From the NCBI GenBank assembly GCA_946615865.1, contig CAMOIJ010000022.1, positions 1 to 41,232 of the forward strand: 41,232 nucleotides of DNA, written 5' to 3'. Positions 30,349-38,925 of the stretch are shown one piece after another. A program made the translations under genes and the position numbers. The notes below the pieces were generated by a model. The model did not search any database and was not told where the DNA came from. It was given only the letters and a program-made list of their open reading frames with translations. The stretch's first letter is position 1, and the number at the start of each line of letters is the position of its first letter. Source of the DNA: an uncultured Lachnospiraceae bacterium (GTDB lineage Bacteria; Bacillota; Clostridia; Lachnospirales; Lachnospiraceae).

Positions 30349-31089
30349 TTGAAAAAAGCACTTGCAAGCGACTTTGACAATACACTTTATTTTATGAATA
30401 CGGAGGAACGGTTTCGGGCACAGGATGTCTTTGAGATCCTCTTCTTCCGGAAGGAGGGGGGACTATTCGGGATCTGCACGGGAAGATCGCCCGACAGTAT
30501 ATTAGACATCGCAGGGAGTTTCCTGCACCCTGATTTCATCATCTCCGTGAGCGGCGCGCTCATTGTCGACGGAGAGGGAAAGGTGCTGGACAGCCGCAGC
30601 CTTGCCCCTGAGACGGCCAGAGCGATCCTGAAGGAATTTGACGGGGAAGCCGCGATGGTAGTACACGCGGGCGGGAATGTATACTCCTTCGCGGAGAAAG
30701 AGTACCCGCTTCAGATAGCCATCAGAGATTTTGAGGAACTTCCGCAGGACGCGATCTACGGCATTTCCATGCGCTTTGCCGGCGAAAAGGAGGCGGAAGA
30801 AGCAACAGCCCGGATCAAAGAGAAATACGGCGCGGAAGCCGCGCCGTATCAGAATGTGAGACATGTGGATGTAGTGGCTGCCGGCTGCTCTAAGGGAACC
30901 GGTATGTGCAAAGTCAGGGAAATCTTCGGGATTGACCGCTTTGGTGGAATCGGTGATTCCTATAATGATCTGCCGCTCCTTCAGGCAGCCGATGTCGGCT
31001 TTACATTCCCGGACGCCCCCGAAGAACTCAGGGAAGCCGCGGATGAGATCGTGCTGTCAGTTTCCGAGGCGATCGGGAAAATGAGGTGA
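30349..31089 (+). CDS. Cof-type HAD-superfamily phosphatase
   Basis: This cytoplasmic phosphatase of 246 residues should act on sugar phosphates or similar small molecules. HAD motif I is ASDFDNTLYF (nucleophile Asp9), motif II is CTGRSPDS, motif III Lys lies in the CSKGTGM segment and motif IV is GIGDSYNDLPLL; the cap between about 80 and 170 is of the Cof/IIB type. The start is TTG 30349: GAGG eight bases upstream, and the homologous N-terminus begins there. It follows the kinase gene by ten bases and ends the co-directional run, converging on the opposite-strand lipoprotein gene with only ten bases between. Confidence 0.9.
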   Translation: MKKALASDFDNTLYFMNTEERFRAQDVFEILFFRKEGGLFGICTGRSPDSILDIAGSFLHPDFIISVSGALIVDGEGKVLDSRSLAPETARAILKEFDGEAAMVVHAGGNVYSFAEKEYPLQIAIRDFEELPQDAIYGISMRFAGEKEAEEATARIKEKYGAEAAPYQNVRHVDVVAAGCSKGTGMCKVREIFGIDRFGGIGDSYNDLPLLQAADVGFTFPDAPEELREAADEIVLSVSEAIGKMR

Positions 31090-31099
31090 CAGATTCCGG

Positions 31100-32968
31100 T
31101 CAGCTGCTGTAGAGCGCATCCTCCCATGAAGTGCGGGAAGGCCAGGAACCGTCGTCCAGGGTTTCTCTGAGGAAACGGAAATAGAAGGAGAGCTTTTCCT
31201 GTATGTGCCGGCCTTGAAAACAGCCTGAGTAAGGCGTTCTGCCGGATAACAAGGTCTCCATCAGGCGCGCCCGGTCCTCCATGGGATAAGTCTTGCTGTA
31301 GGGATCGATGAACCAGACGTCGTCCGCGGGACATCCGCTCACCGCGGTATTCTCAAGGCTCCCCGCAGTTTCATAACTCTCTCCCTTTTCATTGATGTAA
31401 GAATAGTAGTATGAGAAACCTTCGGGATTCATGGAGTTCCATTCGTCCTCGTTTAAAAGCTCTTCTCCCGCGAAGCGATAATCCGCCGCGTGGGTGAGCT
31501 CGTGGATCACCGTATCGGGGCTCAGGTCGTCGCCAAGGTCGAAAGCGAGCTGCATCGTCCCGCCGGACTCTGTCGCGAAGGCACTTGCGTTAGAAATATT
31601 GCTCGAGGCATCCAGCGGATGCAGGGCTCCGGTCAGATAGACTGCGATGTTCCTGTAATAACCACCCTTTAGCTGCGTGAAATAAGTGTCGGGGTAAAGG
31701 GAAAGCACGTTTTCCAGTACTGACAGCGAGCCGTCAATGACGGCGGAGTCCGTGCAGGCTTCCGCGGTGTAATCAGAGAACTCAGCCGGGACGTTGGCGC
31801 CGATCAGGATGCGGATTCCGTATCGATCCTCCAGTTTCCCGGCTTTTTCGGTGAGAGAATCGTAACTAAAGGTTTCGGGCGCACTGTACTCGGAACTCGA
31901 GGGCGCCTCCCACTTGACAGCGCGGCAGGAAGAGGTATCCCAGAGATAAACGCGCGCGGGCCTCCCGGCGTCGTCGCACAAAGCCCACAGGCACCAGTCT
32001 CCGCAGAGGGAGCGGGGAAAAGTGCTGAAAGCCAGGAAAGAATCTGTCTCTTTCGAGGAATTGTCTGCTCCGATCACAGAGAGGACATCGCCCGGAAGCT
32101 CCATCTCTCTTTTGACCTGTCCGGACCGGTCGCAGACGGAGATCACAGGCTTTGTCCTGAAGGATGATCCCAGAAGGCGCCCTTTGTCAGTGACGGTGAA
32201 GCGGGATGGATTGATATCGGAAAGGTAGTATTCGCTCTCACCTGACTCGGGATCTACGTCGACGTAGACCTGCAGGGAGGGATCGCGCCGCGAATAGGTG
32301 GCAAAAGAGAGCCGGCCCTCGTGGCCGCATATTACGGGCGTGAAGGCGCCAAATTCACAGGGGAGAGTCCATGAGACACGCAGTTCCCCGTCTTCGGTGA
32401 CTTCGTACACAATGCCCCTTGCGGAGGACAGCCATAGGCGCCCGTTCAGACAGCAGGGTACCGCGTCTGAGAGGAAAGAGGGCAGGATGACCCTGCCTGC
32501 GGGAGTATCCGGCAGGTAGATAACACCGCCGCGGCTGTCGAAGATTACCAGAGGATCACAGGAGATCACAGAGAGACCCTCAGTCCCGTCTAAGCGGCGC
32601 TCCTTTACCTGAGCGCGGTCGAATGAGGTTAGCTCCTCCTTTTCTCCTCTCAAAAGGTCCAGTAACTGCGCGGTATAGGAAGAGACGACGCCCTGACTGT
32701 CCGGATTTGCGGTAATGAGAAGCAGACGGGACTCATCATAGAGGCCGGCGCAGCACAGAACGGCGTTGTTCTCCGGGGAGGTCAGCTGTGTGATCTCGTA
32801 GAGCGCGCCCTGATCCTTCGCTGAATCGGCTTTCATTGAGGAGAGATTTTCTGTGATCTCGCGCATCACGTCGGACTGCTCATTTCCGCTTCCGCAGGAG
32901 GCCATGAGGAGCGCGGACATTATTATCAGGAACAGCGCGCCAATGCGGCGCCTTTTAAAAAGGATCAT
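31100..32968 (-). CDS. Large lipoprotein with C-terminal zincin-like (HELTH) domain
   Basis: The 622-residue protein begins MILFKRRRIGALFLIIMSALLMASCG, a lipoprotein signal with Cys near residue 25, so it should be membrane-anchored outside the cell. The middle (about 60-330) has repeated strand patterns (e.g. RLLLITANP, GVIYLPDTP, RLWLSSARGIVYEVTEDGEL, RVYLWDTSS) suggesting a beta-propeller. The C-terminal part has DTVIHELTHAADYRF, with His489, Glu490 and His493 of an HExxH zinc-protease site, and a later YPMEDRARLMETL that may give the third ligand (Glu564). I chose the start at 32968 because GAGGT lies ten bases upstream; another in-frame ATG is 21 bases earlier. No specific family name is claimed. 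Confidence 0.82.
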   Translation of the reverse strand: MILFKRRRIGALFLIIMSALLMASCGSGNEQSDVMREITENLSSMKADSAKDQGALYEITQLTSPENNAVLCCAGLYDESRLLLITANPDSQGVVSSYTAQLLDLLRGEKEELTSFDRAQVKERRLDGTEGLSVISCDPLVIFDSRGGVIYLPDTPAGRVILPSFLSDAVPCCLNGRLWLSSARGIVYEVTEDGELRVSWTLPCEFGAFTPVICGHEGRLSFATYSRRDPSLQVYVDVDPESGESEYYLSDINPSRFTVTDKGRLLGSSFRTKPVISVCDRSGQVKREMELPGDVLSVIGADNSSKETDSFLAFSTFPRSLCGDWCLWALCDDAGRPARVYLWDTSSCRAVKWEAPSSSEYSAPETFSYDSLTEKAGKLEDRYGIRILIGANVPAEFSDYTAEACTDSAVIDGSLSVLENVLSLYPDTYFTQLKGGYYRNIAVYLTGALHPLDASSNISNASAFATESGGTMQLAFDLGDDLSPDTVIHELTHAADYRFAGEELLNEDEWNSMNPEGFSYYYSYINEKGESYETAGSLENTAVSGCPADDVWFIDPYSKTYPMEDRARLMETLLSGRTPYSGCFQGRHIQEKLSFYFRFLRETLDDGSWPSRTSWEDALYSS

Positions 32969-32994
32969 TATAAAAATACCTCGATACATATATG

Positions 32995-33037
32995 TTGGGA
33001 AAAATCTGACTTTTATTGTAGAATACCCTTCGAAGGG
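32995..33037 (+). promoter_or_regulatory. proC promoter with overlapping downstream palindrome
   Basis: TTGGGA (32995-33000) and TAGAAT (33019-33024) are 18 bp apart, a moderate promoter. Immediately after the -10, CCCTTCGAAGGG (33026-33037) is a perfect 12 bp palindrome inside the larger TACCC/GGGTA-like dyad, placed where a repressor would block the start. The region also serves the divergent lipoprotein gene. Confidence 0.45.
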
Positions 33038-33081
33038 GTAATAGGCAAGTGCCGGAAACCGGAGAGAATATAGGAGGAAAT

Positions 33082-33894
33082 ATGAAAAAACTGGGATTTA
33101 TTGGCGTAGGTAATATGGGCGGAGCTATGATCGGCGGGATTCTGGCTGGAAAAAAGATGGCGGCAGAGGACATAATCGGAGCCGACCACTCCCAGTCAAG
33201 CAGGGATCGGGCGGCTTCTCTTTACGGCATAGAGATGACCGGAGATAACAGAGAAGTTGCCGCACAAGCGCAGATTCTGTTCTTCAGCGTCAAGCCGCAG
33301 TTTTTGGACGACGTGCTTAATGAGATCAGGGATGTGATCACAAAAGATCAGCTTCTTGTCAGTATAGTCGCAGGCCGGAGCATCGCATATTACCAGAAGA
33401 TGCTGGGTAAAAAGATCCGAATCATCCGTTTAATGCCCAACACGCCGGCGCTTGTGGGGGCAGGAATGACGGCCGCCTGCTGCAGCGCGGAGGTGAGCGC
33501 GGAAGAGATGGAAAAGGTCGGAGATCTCATCAGGACTTTCAGTCTGTTTGAAGAAGTGCCGGAAACTCTCTTTGACGCAGTGACGGGCGTCAGCGGGAGC
33601 TCTCCCGCCTATGTGTTCATGATGATGGAGGCTATGGCGGACGCGGCGGTTCTTGCGGGAATGCCCAGAGCGCAGGCTTACAGATTTGTCGGACAGGCTG
33701 TGCTGGGCAGCGCGAAGATGATGCTGGAGACAGGCAAACACCCCGGAGAGCTCAAGGACATGGTGTGCTCACCTGCCGGAACCACTATAGAAGCTGTCAG
33801 GGTTCTCGAAGAATTAGGGCTCCGCAGCGCAATAATTGAGGGAACAGAGGCCTGTATTGAAAAATCTGCTCAAATGAACGCCGAAAAAAACTGA
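33082..33894 (+). CDS. proC: Pyrroline-5-carboxylate reductase
   Basis: ProC reduces pyrroline-5-carboxylate to proline with NAD(P)H, the last step of proline synthesis. The 270-residue protein begins MKKLGFIGVGNMGGAMIGG (Rossmann motif) and has FFSVKPQ, RLMPNTPALVGAGMTA and the C-terminal signature GSSPAYVFMMMEAMADAAVLAGM, followed by SPAGTTIEAV. ATG 33082 is supported by AGGAGG at 33072-33077; a GTG at 33049 in frame lies before that site and is not used. It is followed 74 bases later by the LCP gene. Confidence 0.96.
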   Translation: MKKLGFIGVGNMGGAMIGGILAGKKMAAEDIIGADHSQSSRDRAASLYGIEMTGDNREVAAQAQILFFSVKPQFLDDVLNEIRDVITKDQLLVSIVAGRSIAYYQKMLGKKIRIIRLMPNTPALVGAGMTAACCSAEVSAEEMEKVGDLIRTFSLFEEVPETLFDAVTGVSGSSPAYVFMMMEAMADAAVLAGMPRAQAYRFVGQAVLGSAKMMLETGKHPGELKDMVCSPAGTTIEAVRVLEELGLRSAIIEGTEACIEKSAQMNAEKN

Positions 33895-33968
33895 TAATGA
33901 TTGCATTTGTCGGATTTAAGGAGTATCTTTATTAGGATATTGTGTTTTTCTTAATAGGAGTAACGTAA

Positions 33969-35522
33969 ATGAGCAGTAATAAGGTGAGCCCGCAGAAGAA
34001 AAGGCCCCCCAGAAAGACAAGCGCTTCAAGCGCAAAAAAAGCGCAGCGCAAGAAGATAAACAGATATGTCAGGATAAGCGGAAGGGTCATGTTTATCCTT
34101 CAGGTGATCATATCTCTGATCATGATCATTACCGTCGGCAGGACGGGAATGCTTCCCTGGAAATACATGGTACTGATCTTTGCAGTCCTGGCTCTTTTGG
34201 CCGCTGCAACGTTCATGCTGAATCTGAAGCGGAACAGAAAAGTCCGGCTGGTCGGCATAGGGATCAGCACTGTAGTGATCATAATGGTGCTGGTATTTAC
34301 GCGCTATTTTAACAGGACCATGGGACTGATCTCGAGCGGCGACAAGGCCCAGAAGACAGACAATATGGTCGTGGTGGTAAGAGCCAATGATCCCGCGGAA
34401 GTTCTCAAGGACGCCAAGGACTACAAATTTGCCATGCACGGATCGGTCACTGAAGGTGCAAGCGGCGAAATGATAAGCGACATCGAGTCGGTGCTCTCCA
34501 CCAAGGTCAAGGTGGAATCATATAACAGTGACGTGGAGGCGGCCAGGGCCCTTCTGGAGGGCAAGGTGGACGCCGCGATCTACAATAAGGCCTATACATC
34601 GGTCATAGCGGAATCTCTCGACGACGACGAATACGAGGATAAGGTGAGAGTTCTCTATCAGTACGGTATCCAGACGAGCATCGTTAAGGAGACTGTCAAC
34701 GTCGGAGAACCTTTCAACGTCCTGATCAGCGGAATTGACGTCTACGGAGATATTTCCCAGACGAGCCGAAGCGACGTCAACATCATCGTAACTGTCAATC
34801 CCAAGACCAAGAAAGTGCTGCTGACCTCCACGCCTCGTGACTATTTCGTCCCGATTCCGGAAGTATCAGACGGCGTCAGAGATAAACTCACGCACGCAGG
34901 TATCTACGGCGTGGACGCGTCTATGAGGACCCTTGAGGAACTCTACGGCATTGATATCACTTATTTCGTCCGGGTAAACTTCGATACGCTGATCAAACTG
35001 GTTGACGCAATGGACGGCCTGGATGTTTACGTCGAGTATCCGTTCGACGCATACACGGATGAGTATCATTTCGACAAGGGTTGGCACGACATGTTCGGCG
35101 ACCAGGTCCTGGCGTTCTGCCGCGAGAGATACAGCTATGCGGACGGCGACAACCAGCGTGGCCGCAACCAGGAGCAGGTACTCAAGGCACTTATTGAGAA
35201 ACTGATCTCCCCCGCTATTTTGCCGCACTATGCAGAGATCCTGGACAGCCTGGACGGCTTCTTCCAGATGAACATCCCTCAGGAGAAGATCGCCGAGCTG
35301 GTCAACATGCAGCTCACAGACAACGCGAGCTGGGAGATCATGAAGCAGTCGGCAGAGCAGGGTGAAAGTGCTCTTGAGACCACATATTCGGCAGGCAGCA
35401 CGCCGCTTTATATCATGTGGCCGGACGACGCGAGCGTCAAGGTCAATACGGCCAGGATCGAAATGATCATGAGCGAAGGCTACACGACGAATACAGAGAC
35501 CGCGGAAACCGCGCAGAACTAA
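33969..35522 (+). CDS. LytR-CpsA-Psr (LCP) family cell-wall glycopolymer ligase
   Basis: LCP enzymes transfer lipid-linked wall polymers such as teichoic acids or capsule to peptidoglycan outside the membrane. The 517-residue protein has a basic cytosolic N-terminus, three membrane segments (about 37-58, 65-90, 95-115), an extra domain (about 130-235, with KFAMHGSVTEGASGEMISDIESVL and ARALLEGKVDAAIYNKAYTSVI) that resembles half of a periplasmic-binding fold, then the LCP core (about 245-430) with DVYGDISQTSRSDVNIIVTVN, TSTPRDYFV and CRERYSYADGDNQRGRNQEQVL holding the conserved Arg residues. Many LCP proteins have one membrane helix and no added domain. AGGAG precedes ATG 33969. Confidence 0.92.
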   Translation: MSSNKVSPQKKRPPRKTSASSAKKAQRKKINRYVRISGRVMFILQVIISLIMIITVGRTGMLPWKYMVLIFAVLALLAAATFMLNLKRNRKVRLVGIGISTVVIIMVLVFTRYFNRTMGLISSGDKAQKTDNMVVVVRANDPAEVLKDAKDYKFAMHGSVTEGASGEMISDIESVLSTKVKVESYNSDVEAARALLEGKVDAAIYNKAYTSVIAESLDDDEYEDKVRVLYQYGIQTSIVKETVNVGEPFNVLISGIDVYGDISQTSRSDVNIIVTVNPKTKKVLLTSTPRDYFVPIPEVSDGVRDKLTHAGIYGVDASMRTLEELYGIDITYFVRVNFDTLIKLVDAMDGLDVYVEYPFDAYTDEYHFDKGWHDMFGDQVLAFCRERYSYADGDNQRGRNQEQVLKALIEKLISPAILPHYAEILDSLDGFFQMNIPQEKIAELVNMQLTDNASWEIMKQSAEQGESALETTYSAGSTPLYIMWPDDASVKVNTARIEMIMSEGYTTNTETAETAQN

Positions 35523-35532
35523 AAACAGTATC

Positions 35533-35566
35533 AAAAAAGAGCAGGCGATGTGCCTGCTCTTTTTTA
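35533..35566. terminator. Bidirectional terminator between the LCP and PAP2 genes
   Basis: AAAAAAGAGCAGGC (35533-35546) and GCCTGCTCTTTTTT (35552-35565) form a perfect stem with loop GATGT. T-runs exist on both strands, so it can serve both the LCP gene (+) and the converging PAP2 gene (-). Confidence 0.93.
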
Positions 35567-35587
35567 GTGCTGTTTTTAGTTCATTGT

Positions 35588-36325
35588 TTAGTGTTCGAAT
35601 ACGGATTCGTAGATCACTCTACGCTGCTTCTTTCCGATAAAAACAAATCCAAGTCTGTATACAAGGATGTAAGAGAAGAGCGCGAGGCCAGTGGCGATGA
35701 TCACATCTGAGAACGAGTGCTGTTTGAGGAACATCGTTGACAGAATGATGAGAAAGCCGAGGACTGTCATGAGGATCTTGCTCATCTTAGAGCGTACCAG
35801 CTTCGCGTCTGTCCTCCACACAGCGATCATCACGGCCAGAGAATTGTAGACGTGAATGCTCGGAGTTACATTAGTGGGGGTATCAACTGCGTATAACCGC
35901 TCGACCATGTACGTGAAAATATTGTTTCGCGGCATTGTTTCCGGCCTGAGCAGCAAAATGTTCGGGAAGAAGACGGAGACTGCCAGAAAGACGGTCATTC
36001 CGATCACAAGGAATGCTGCGACCTCGTGATAACTCTTTTCATCCTGCAGGAACATGTAGAATGCAAAACCGAAGGCATATACAAACCACATCAGATACGG
36101 GATTATGAACACCTCGCAGAAGGGGATCATGTCGTCTACTGCTGTGTGGATCACCGTGTAGTGAAGCCGGTTCCAGTTCTCAATCAGGGCAAACGTCACA
36201 AGGTAGAACACCCCGTACGCCACCATCGGAGCTGCAAGTTTCGCTTTATAGCGAACGATCTCCGGCATTGACTTGCCGGCGAGCGGACCAAATCCGTATC
36301 CCGAATCCCAAATAAGTTCTTTCAT
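35588..36325 (-). CDS. PAP2-superfamily membrane phosphatase/phosphotransferase
   Basis: The 245-residue protein has about five or six membrane helices. PAP2 active-site motifs are present in variant form: an upstream RP (LLLRPETMPR), PSIH (TPSIHVYNSLA) instead of the common PSGH, and FLKQHSFSDV where His and Asp of the third motif are kept but the SR part is not obvious. Such variants occur in phosphotransferases of the PAP2_3/AUR1-like group, so a lipid phosphatase or lipid head-group transferase is plausible. The start at 36325 has AGAGGTG eight bases upstream; in-frame ATGs farther upstream are not needed. The protein converges with the LCP gene, so a shared lipid-carrier theme is possible. 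Confidence 0.87.
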   Translation of the reverse strand: MKELIWDSGYGFGPLAGKSMPEIVRYKAKLAAPMVAYGVFYLVTFALIENWNRLHYTVIHTAVDDMIPFCEVFIIPYLMWFVYAFGFAFYMFLQDEKSYHEVAAFLVIGMTVFLAVSVFFPNILLLRPETMPRNNIFTYMVERLYAVDTPTNVTPSIHVYNSLAVMIAVWRTDAKLVRSKMSKILMTVLGFLIILSTMFLKQHSFSDVIIATGLALFSYILVYRLGFVFIGKKQRRVIYESVFEH

Positions 36326-36387
36326 TGAAAAATCACCTCTTTTGGTTTTCAAAATACTCAATTTCATTTTCGGGTTTATCGACAGAC

Positions 36388-36416
36388 ATACTACAACCAA
36401 AAAATAGAAAAATCAA
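36388..36416 (-). promoter_or_regulatory. Promoter of the PAP2 gene
   Basis: On the minus strand TTGATT (36416-36411) and TAGTAT (36393-36388) are 17 bp apart, each with four consensus bases. The start would give a leader of about 55 nt before 36325. Confidence 0.45.
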
Positions 36417-36566
36417 GAGGTGTACAAAAATAAAGGCACTGAATTACGCTAAAAAGCAGGGAAATCATCGGGGAATCGTATGTTTGTTTAGGAAAAACGA
36501 GGCTTTAGGATGCATTTTGAACAATGCGAGGCTGATCCTGCGCTTTTGTTTTAGTGGAAGATTCTC

Positions 36567-36595
36567 TTGCAGTGCCCGTGTGACCTTGCTATACT
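36567..36595 (+). promoter_or_regulatory. Promoter of glyA
   Basis: TTGCAG (36567-36572) and TATACT (36590-36595) are separated by 17 bp, and TGC before the -10 adds the extended element. The glyA start is 66 bases downstream. Confidence 0.8.
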
Positions 36596-36661
36596 ACATT
36601 TTGGCGACTTTAAAAAAAGACAAATGTCCGTCTGGAAAAACACTCACACAGGAGGAGTTAA

Positions 36662-37900
36662 ATGTATTCGATCGAGGAAGTAAGAATGACAGACCCGGAG
36701 ATCGCGGCTGCCATTGAAAAAGAAATCAAGAGACAGAACGACCACATCGAGCTGATCGCCTCTGAGAACTGGACCAGCAAGGCTGTTATGGCTGCGATGG
36801 GAAGTCCTCTGACAAATAAATACGCGGAAGGGTACTCCGGCAAGAGATATTACGGCGGATGCTATGTGATTGATGAAATAGAGACCATTGCTATTGAGAG
36901 AGCCAAGAAGCTGTTCGGCTGTGATTACGCAAACGTGCAGCCTCATTCCGGCGCCCAGGCAAACCTTGCTGTAGAATTTGCCATCTTAAAGCCCGGCGAT
37001 ACTCTGATGGGCATGAACCTCAATCAGGGCGGCCATCTCACACACGGCAGCGCTGCCAACATCTCCGGCACTTACTTCAATATCGTTCCTTACGGCGTGG
37101 ATGAGAACGGCTTCATCGACTATGACGAGCTCAAGAGGATCGCGATAGAGGCAAAGCCGAAGCTGATCATCGCAGGCGCTTCCGCTTACGGAAGAACGAT
37201 CGACTTTAAGAAGTTCAGGGAAGCTGCCGACGCTTGCGGCGCAGTCCTCATGGCTGATATCGCTCATATCGCGGGCCTTGTAGCGGCAGGACTTCATCCG
37301 AGTCCCTTCCCCTATGCAGATGTTGTGACAACCACGACCCACAAGACCCTCAGAGGTCCCAGAGGCGGCATGATCCTCGCCAACGAGGAAGCGGCCAAGA
37401 AGTATAACTTCAACAAAGCCGTATTCCCCGGCATCCAGGGCGGCCCCCTTGAGCACGTGATCGCGGCAAAGGCTGTCTGCTTCAAGGAAGCTCTTGATCC
37501 TTCTTTCAAGGTCTACGCACAGAACGTTCTCGACAACGCGCAGGCGCTTTGCAAGGGACTTCAGGCAAGAGGCATCGACATCGTCTCCGGCGGCACAGAC
37601 AACCACCTCATGCTCGTCGACCTGACCCGCACGGGTCTTACCGGCAAGCAGGTTGAGAAGCTTCTGGATGAGGCGCACATCACGGCCAACAAGAACACGA
37701 TCCCCAATGAGCAGAGATCTCCTTTCGTGACCAGCGGCATCCGTCTCGGATCCCCCGCGGCCACCACAAGAGGCCTGAACACTGAGGATTTCGACCGCGT
37801 AGCTGAGGCGATCTCCATCGTCATCAAGAAGCAGGAAGCCGGCATCGAAGAGGCGCAGGCGATCATCAAGACTATCACGGATAAGTATCCGCTGGTGTGA
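36662..37900 (+). CDS. glyA: Serine hydroxymethyltransferase
   Basis: GlyA interconverts serine and glycine, charging tetrahydrofolate with a one-carbon unit. The 412-residue PLP enzyme shows [78 protein letters not shown] and the PLP-lysine motif [14 protein letters not shown], and ends with [15 protein letters not shown]. All catalytic regions are intact and length is normal. GGAGGAG precedes ATG 36662. It has its own promoter and terminator. Confidence 0.98.
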   Translation: MYSIEEVRMTDPEIAAAIEKEIKRQNDHIELIASENWTSKAVMAAMGSPLTNKYAEGYSGKRYYGGCYVIDEIETIAIERAKKLFGCDYANVQPHSGAQANLAVEFAILKPGDTLMGMNLNQGGHLTHGSAANISGTYFNIVPYGVDENGFIDYDELKRIAIEAKPKLIIAGASAYGRTIDFKKFREAADACGAVLMADIAHIAGLVAAGLHPSPFPYADVVTTTTHKTLRGPRGGMILANEEAAKKYNFNKAVFPGIQGGPLEHVIAAKAVCFKEALDPSFKVYAQNVLDNAQALCKGLQARGIDIVSGGTDNHLMLVDLTRTGLTGKQVEKLLDEAHITANKNTIPNEQRSPFVTSGIRLGSPAATTRGLNTEDFDRVAEAISIVIKKQEAGIEEAQAIIKTITDKYPLV

Positions 37901-37918
37901 GAATATTAATAGCTTTCG

Positions 37919-37950
37919 AAAGGCTGTCGCATATGCGGCAGCCTTTTTGT
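37919..37950 (+). terminator. Terminator after glyA
   Basis: AAAGGCTGTCGC (37919-37930) pairs with GCGGCAGCCTTT (37935-37946) through 12 pairs including one G-T, with loop ATAT and further T's. Confidence 0.92.
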
Positions 37951-37978
37951 AATGAGGAATTGTGATACGTAAGCTTAT

Positions 37979-38223
37979 GCGCCGAAGACATATGCCCTTT
38001 AAAAGCCCGTTCCTTTCCGTTGGATTCACTTAAATCGATTCCCCGCGCAGGAGGGAACCGCGCTTCAGAAACTCGCAGCCCGCTCTTTATGACCGGGCCG
38101 CTCAAACATGCTGGCTTTCGGTCGGCAGGAGCTGCCTCCCTCATTCCCTCCTGCGCGGGGAATCAATTTGGTTCATCCGGCACTCAAGGAAAGGGCTTGT
38201 TAAAGGGTATATGTCTCCGGCGC
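37979..38223. repeat. Long imperfect inverted repeat
   Basis: The left arm 37979-38057 and right arm 38144-38223 are inverted copies around an 86 bp centre. The inner 21 bp (38037-38057 with 38144-38164) match perfectly and include CCCCGCGCAGGAGGGAA; the outer 23 bp (37979-38001 with 38201-38223) differ at two positions; the middle is looser. The centre holds smaller stems such as GGCAG/CTGCC near 38125-38137. No transposase or target duplication was found. It may be a MITE-like element or encode a giant RNA hairpin. Confidence 0.8.
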
Positions 38224-38298
38224 TCAGGTTTATCGGATGCCGATAGACATTGGAGATCCTACGGGATTGGTCTGGTAATAGGGAAGAAACTTGTTGGA

Positions 38299-38808
38299 CT
38301 CCATCGGAATTTAATAAAGCATGTCCGAGGATGGATACACCCGCACAATAAACTTTCTGACACCCATCGGATTTGAAAAAGCTCCAGAAAGGATGGGGTG
38401 CTTTTTGCCCGTTTTAGTGAAGTCCTCCATCCAATCAGGAAGGATTCCTGTTAAGATGGACTCCATTCAGGCGAGAATCTGATTTCACTCCATCGGGATT
38501 TAGCAAAGCATGTCTGAGGATGGGGTGTTCCCGCCAGACAAGCTATTTTCACTCCATCGAAATTGAGAAAAGCAAGTCTGAAGATGGGGTGTTCCCGCCA
38601 GACAAGCTATTTTCACTCCATCGAAATTGAGAAAAGCAAGTCTGAAGATGGGGTGTTCCCACCAGACAAGCAATTATCACTCCATCGAAATTGAATAAAG
38701 CATGTTCAAGGATGGGGTACACCCACGAAACAAGCTTTCCGGCATCCATCGGATTTGAAAAAGCTTCCCGTGAAATGGACAACCTGGAGTTTACATCCGG
38801 GATTCAAG
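38299..38808. repeat. Tandem array of eight 63-64 bp structured repeats
   Basis: Units start at 38299, 38362, 38425, 38488, 38552, 38616, 38680 and 38744, with steps of 63, 63, 63, 64, 64, 64 and 64. Units 5 and 6 are nearly identical; 4 and 7 are close; 1, 2, 3 and 8 are diverged. Each of the first seven begins with (C/A)(T/C)CCATC and 23-24 bases later has GATGG; unit 8 keeps TCCAT/ATGGA. The pair outside CCATC/GATGG changes together (T-A in units 1 and 3, C-G in unit 2, T-G in units 4-7). Units 4-6 also keep GTCTG/CAGAC. No open frame with protein-like content runs through it. Confidence 0.88.
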
Positions 38809-38925
38809 CTGTCGATAACTGTAAGGGAGGGCCGTGTGCCCCGCACGTAAGGCATCGACTATAGCACTACAATTTGATAAATTAATCAGAAAAATCAGAT
38901 AATTTAAAAATAAATAAGTAAGTTG

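Larger units (their letters stand above)
36326..36661. other. 336 bp divergent spacer between the PAP2 gene and glyA
   Basis: No gene is seen here. It holds two promoters facing outward: one for the PAP2 gene at 36388-36416 on the minus strand, and one for glyA at 36567-36595 on the plus strand. An inverted CACCTCTT/AAGAGGTG pair (36334-36341 and 36415-36422) flanks the PAP2 leader. The stretch of about 36430-36560 shows nothing recognisable beyond short stems. Confidence 0.7.

Noticed and set aside
38020-38376. 118-codon open frame on the plus strand downstream of glyA
   Set aside because: It runs through one arm and the centre of the inverted repeat and into the repeat array, has no ribosome site and no protein-like composition; the repeat structure explains it.
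38549-38782. 77-codon frame on the minus strand in the tandem array
   Set aside because: Its sequence is just the 64 bp repeat read in a frame that shifts each unit; no ribosome site.
38299-38808. CRISPR array
   Set aside because: Units are contiguous and diverge along their whole length; there are no constant repeats with unique spacers and no cas gene nearby.
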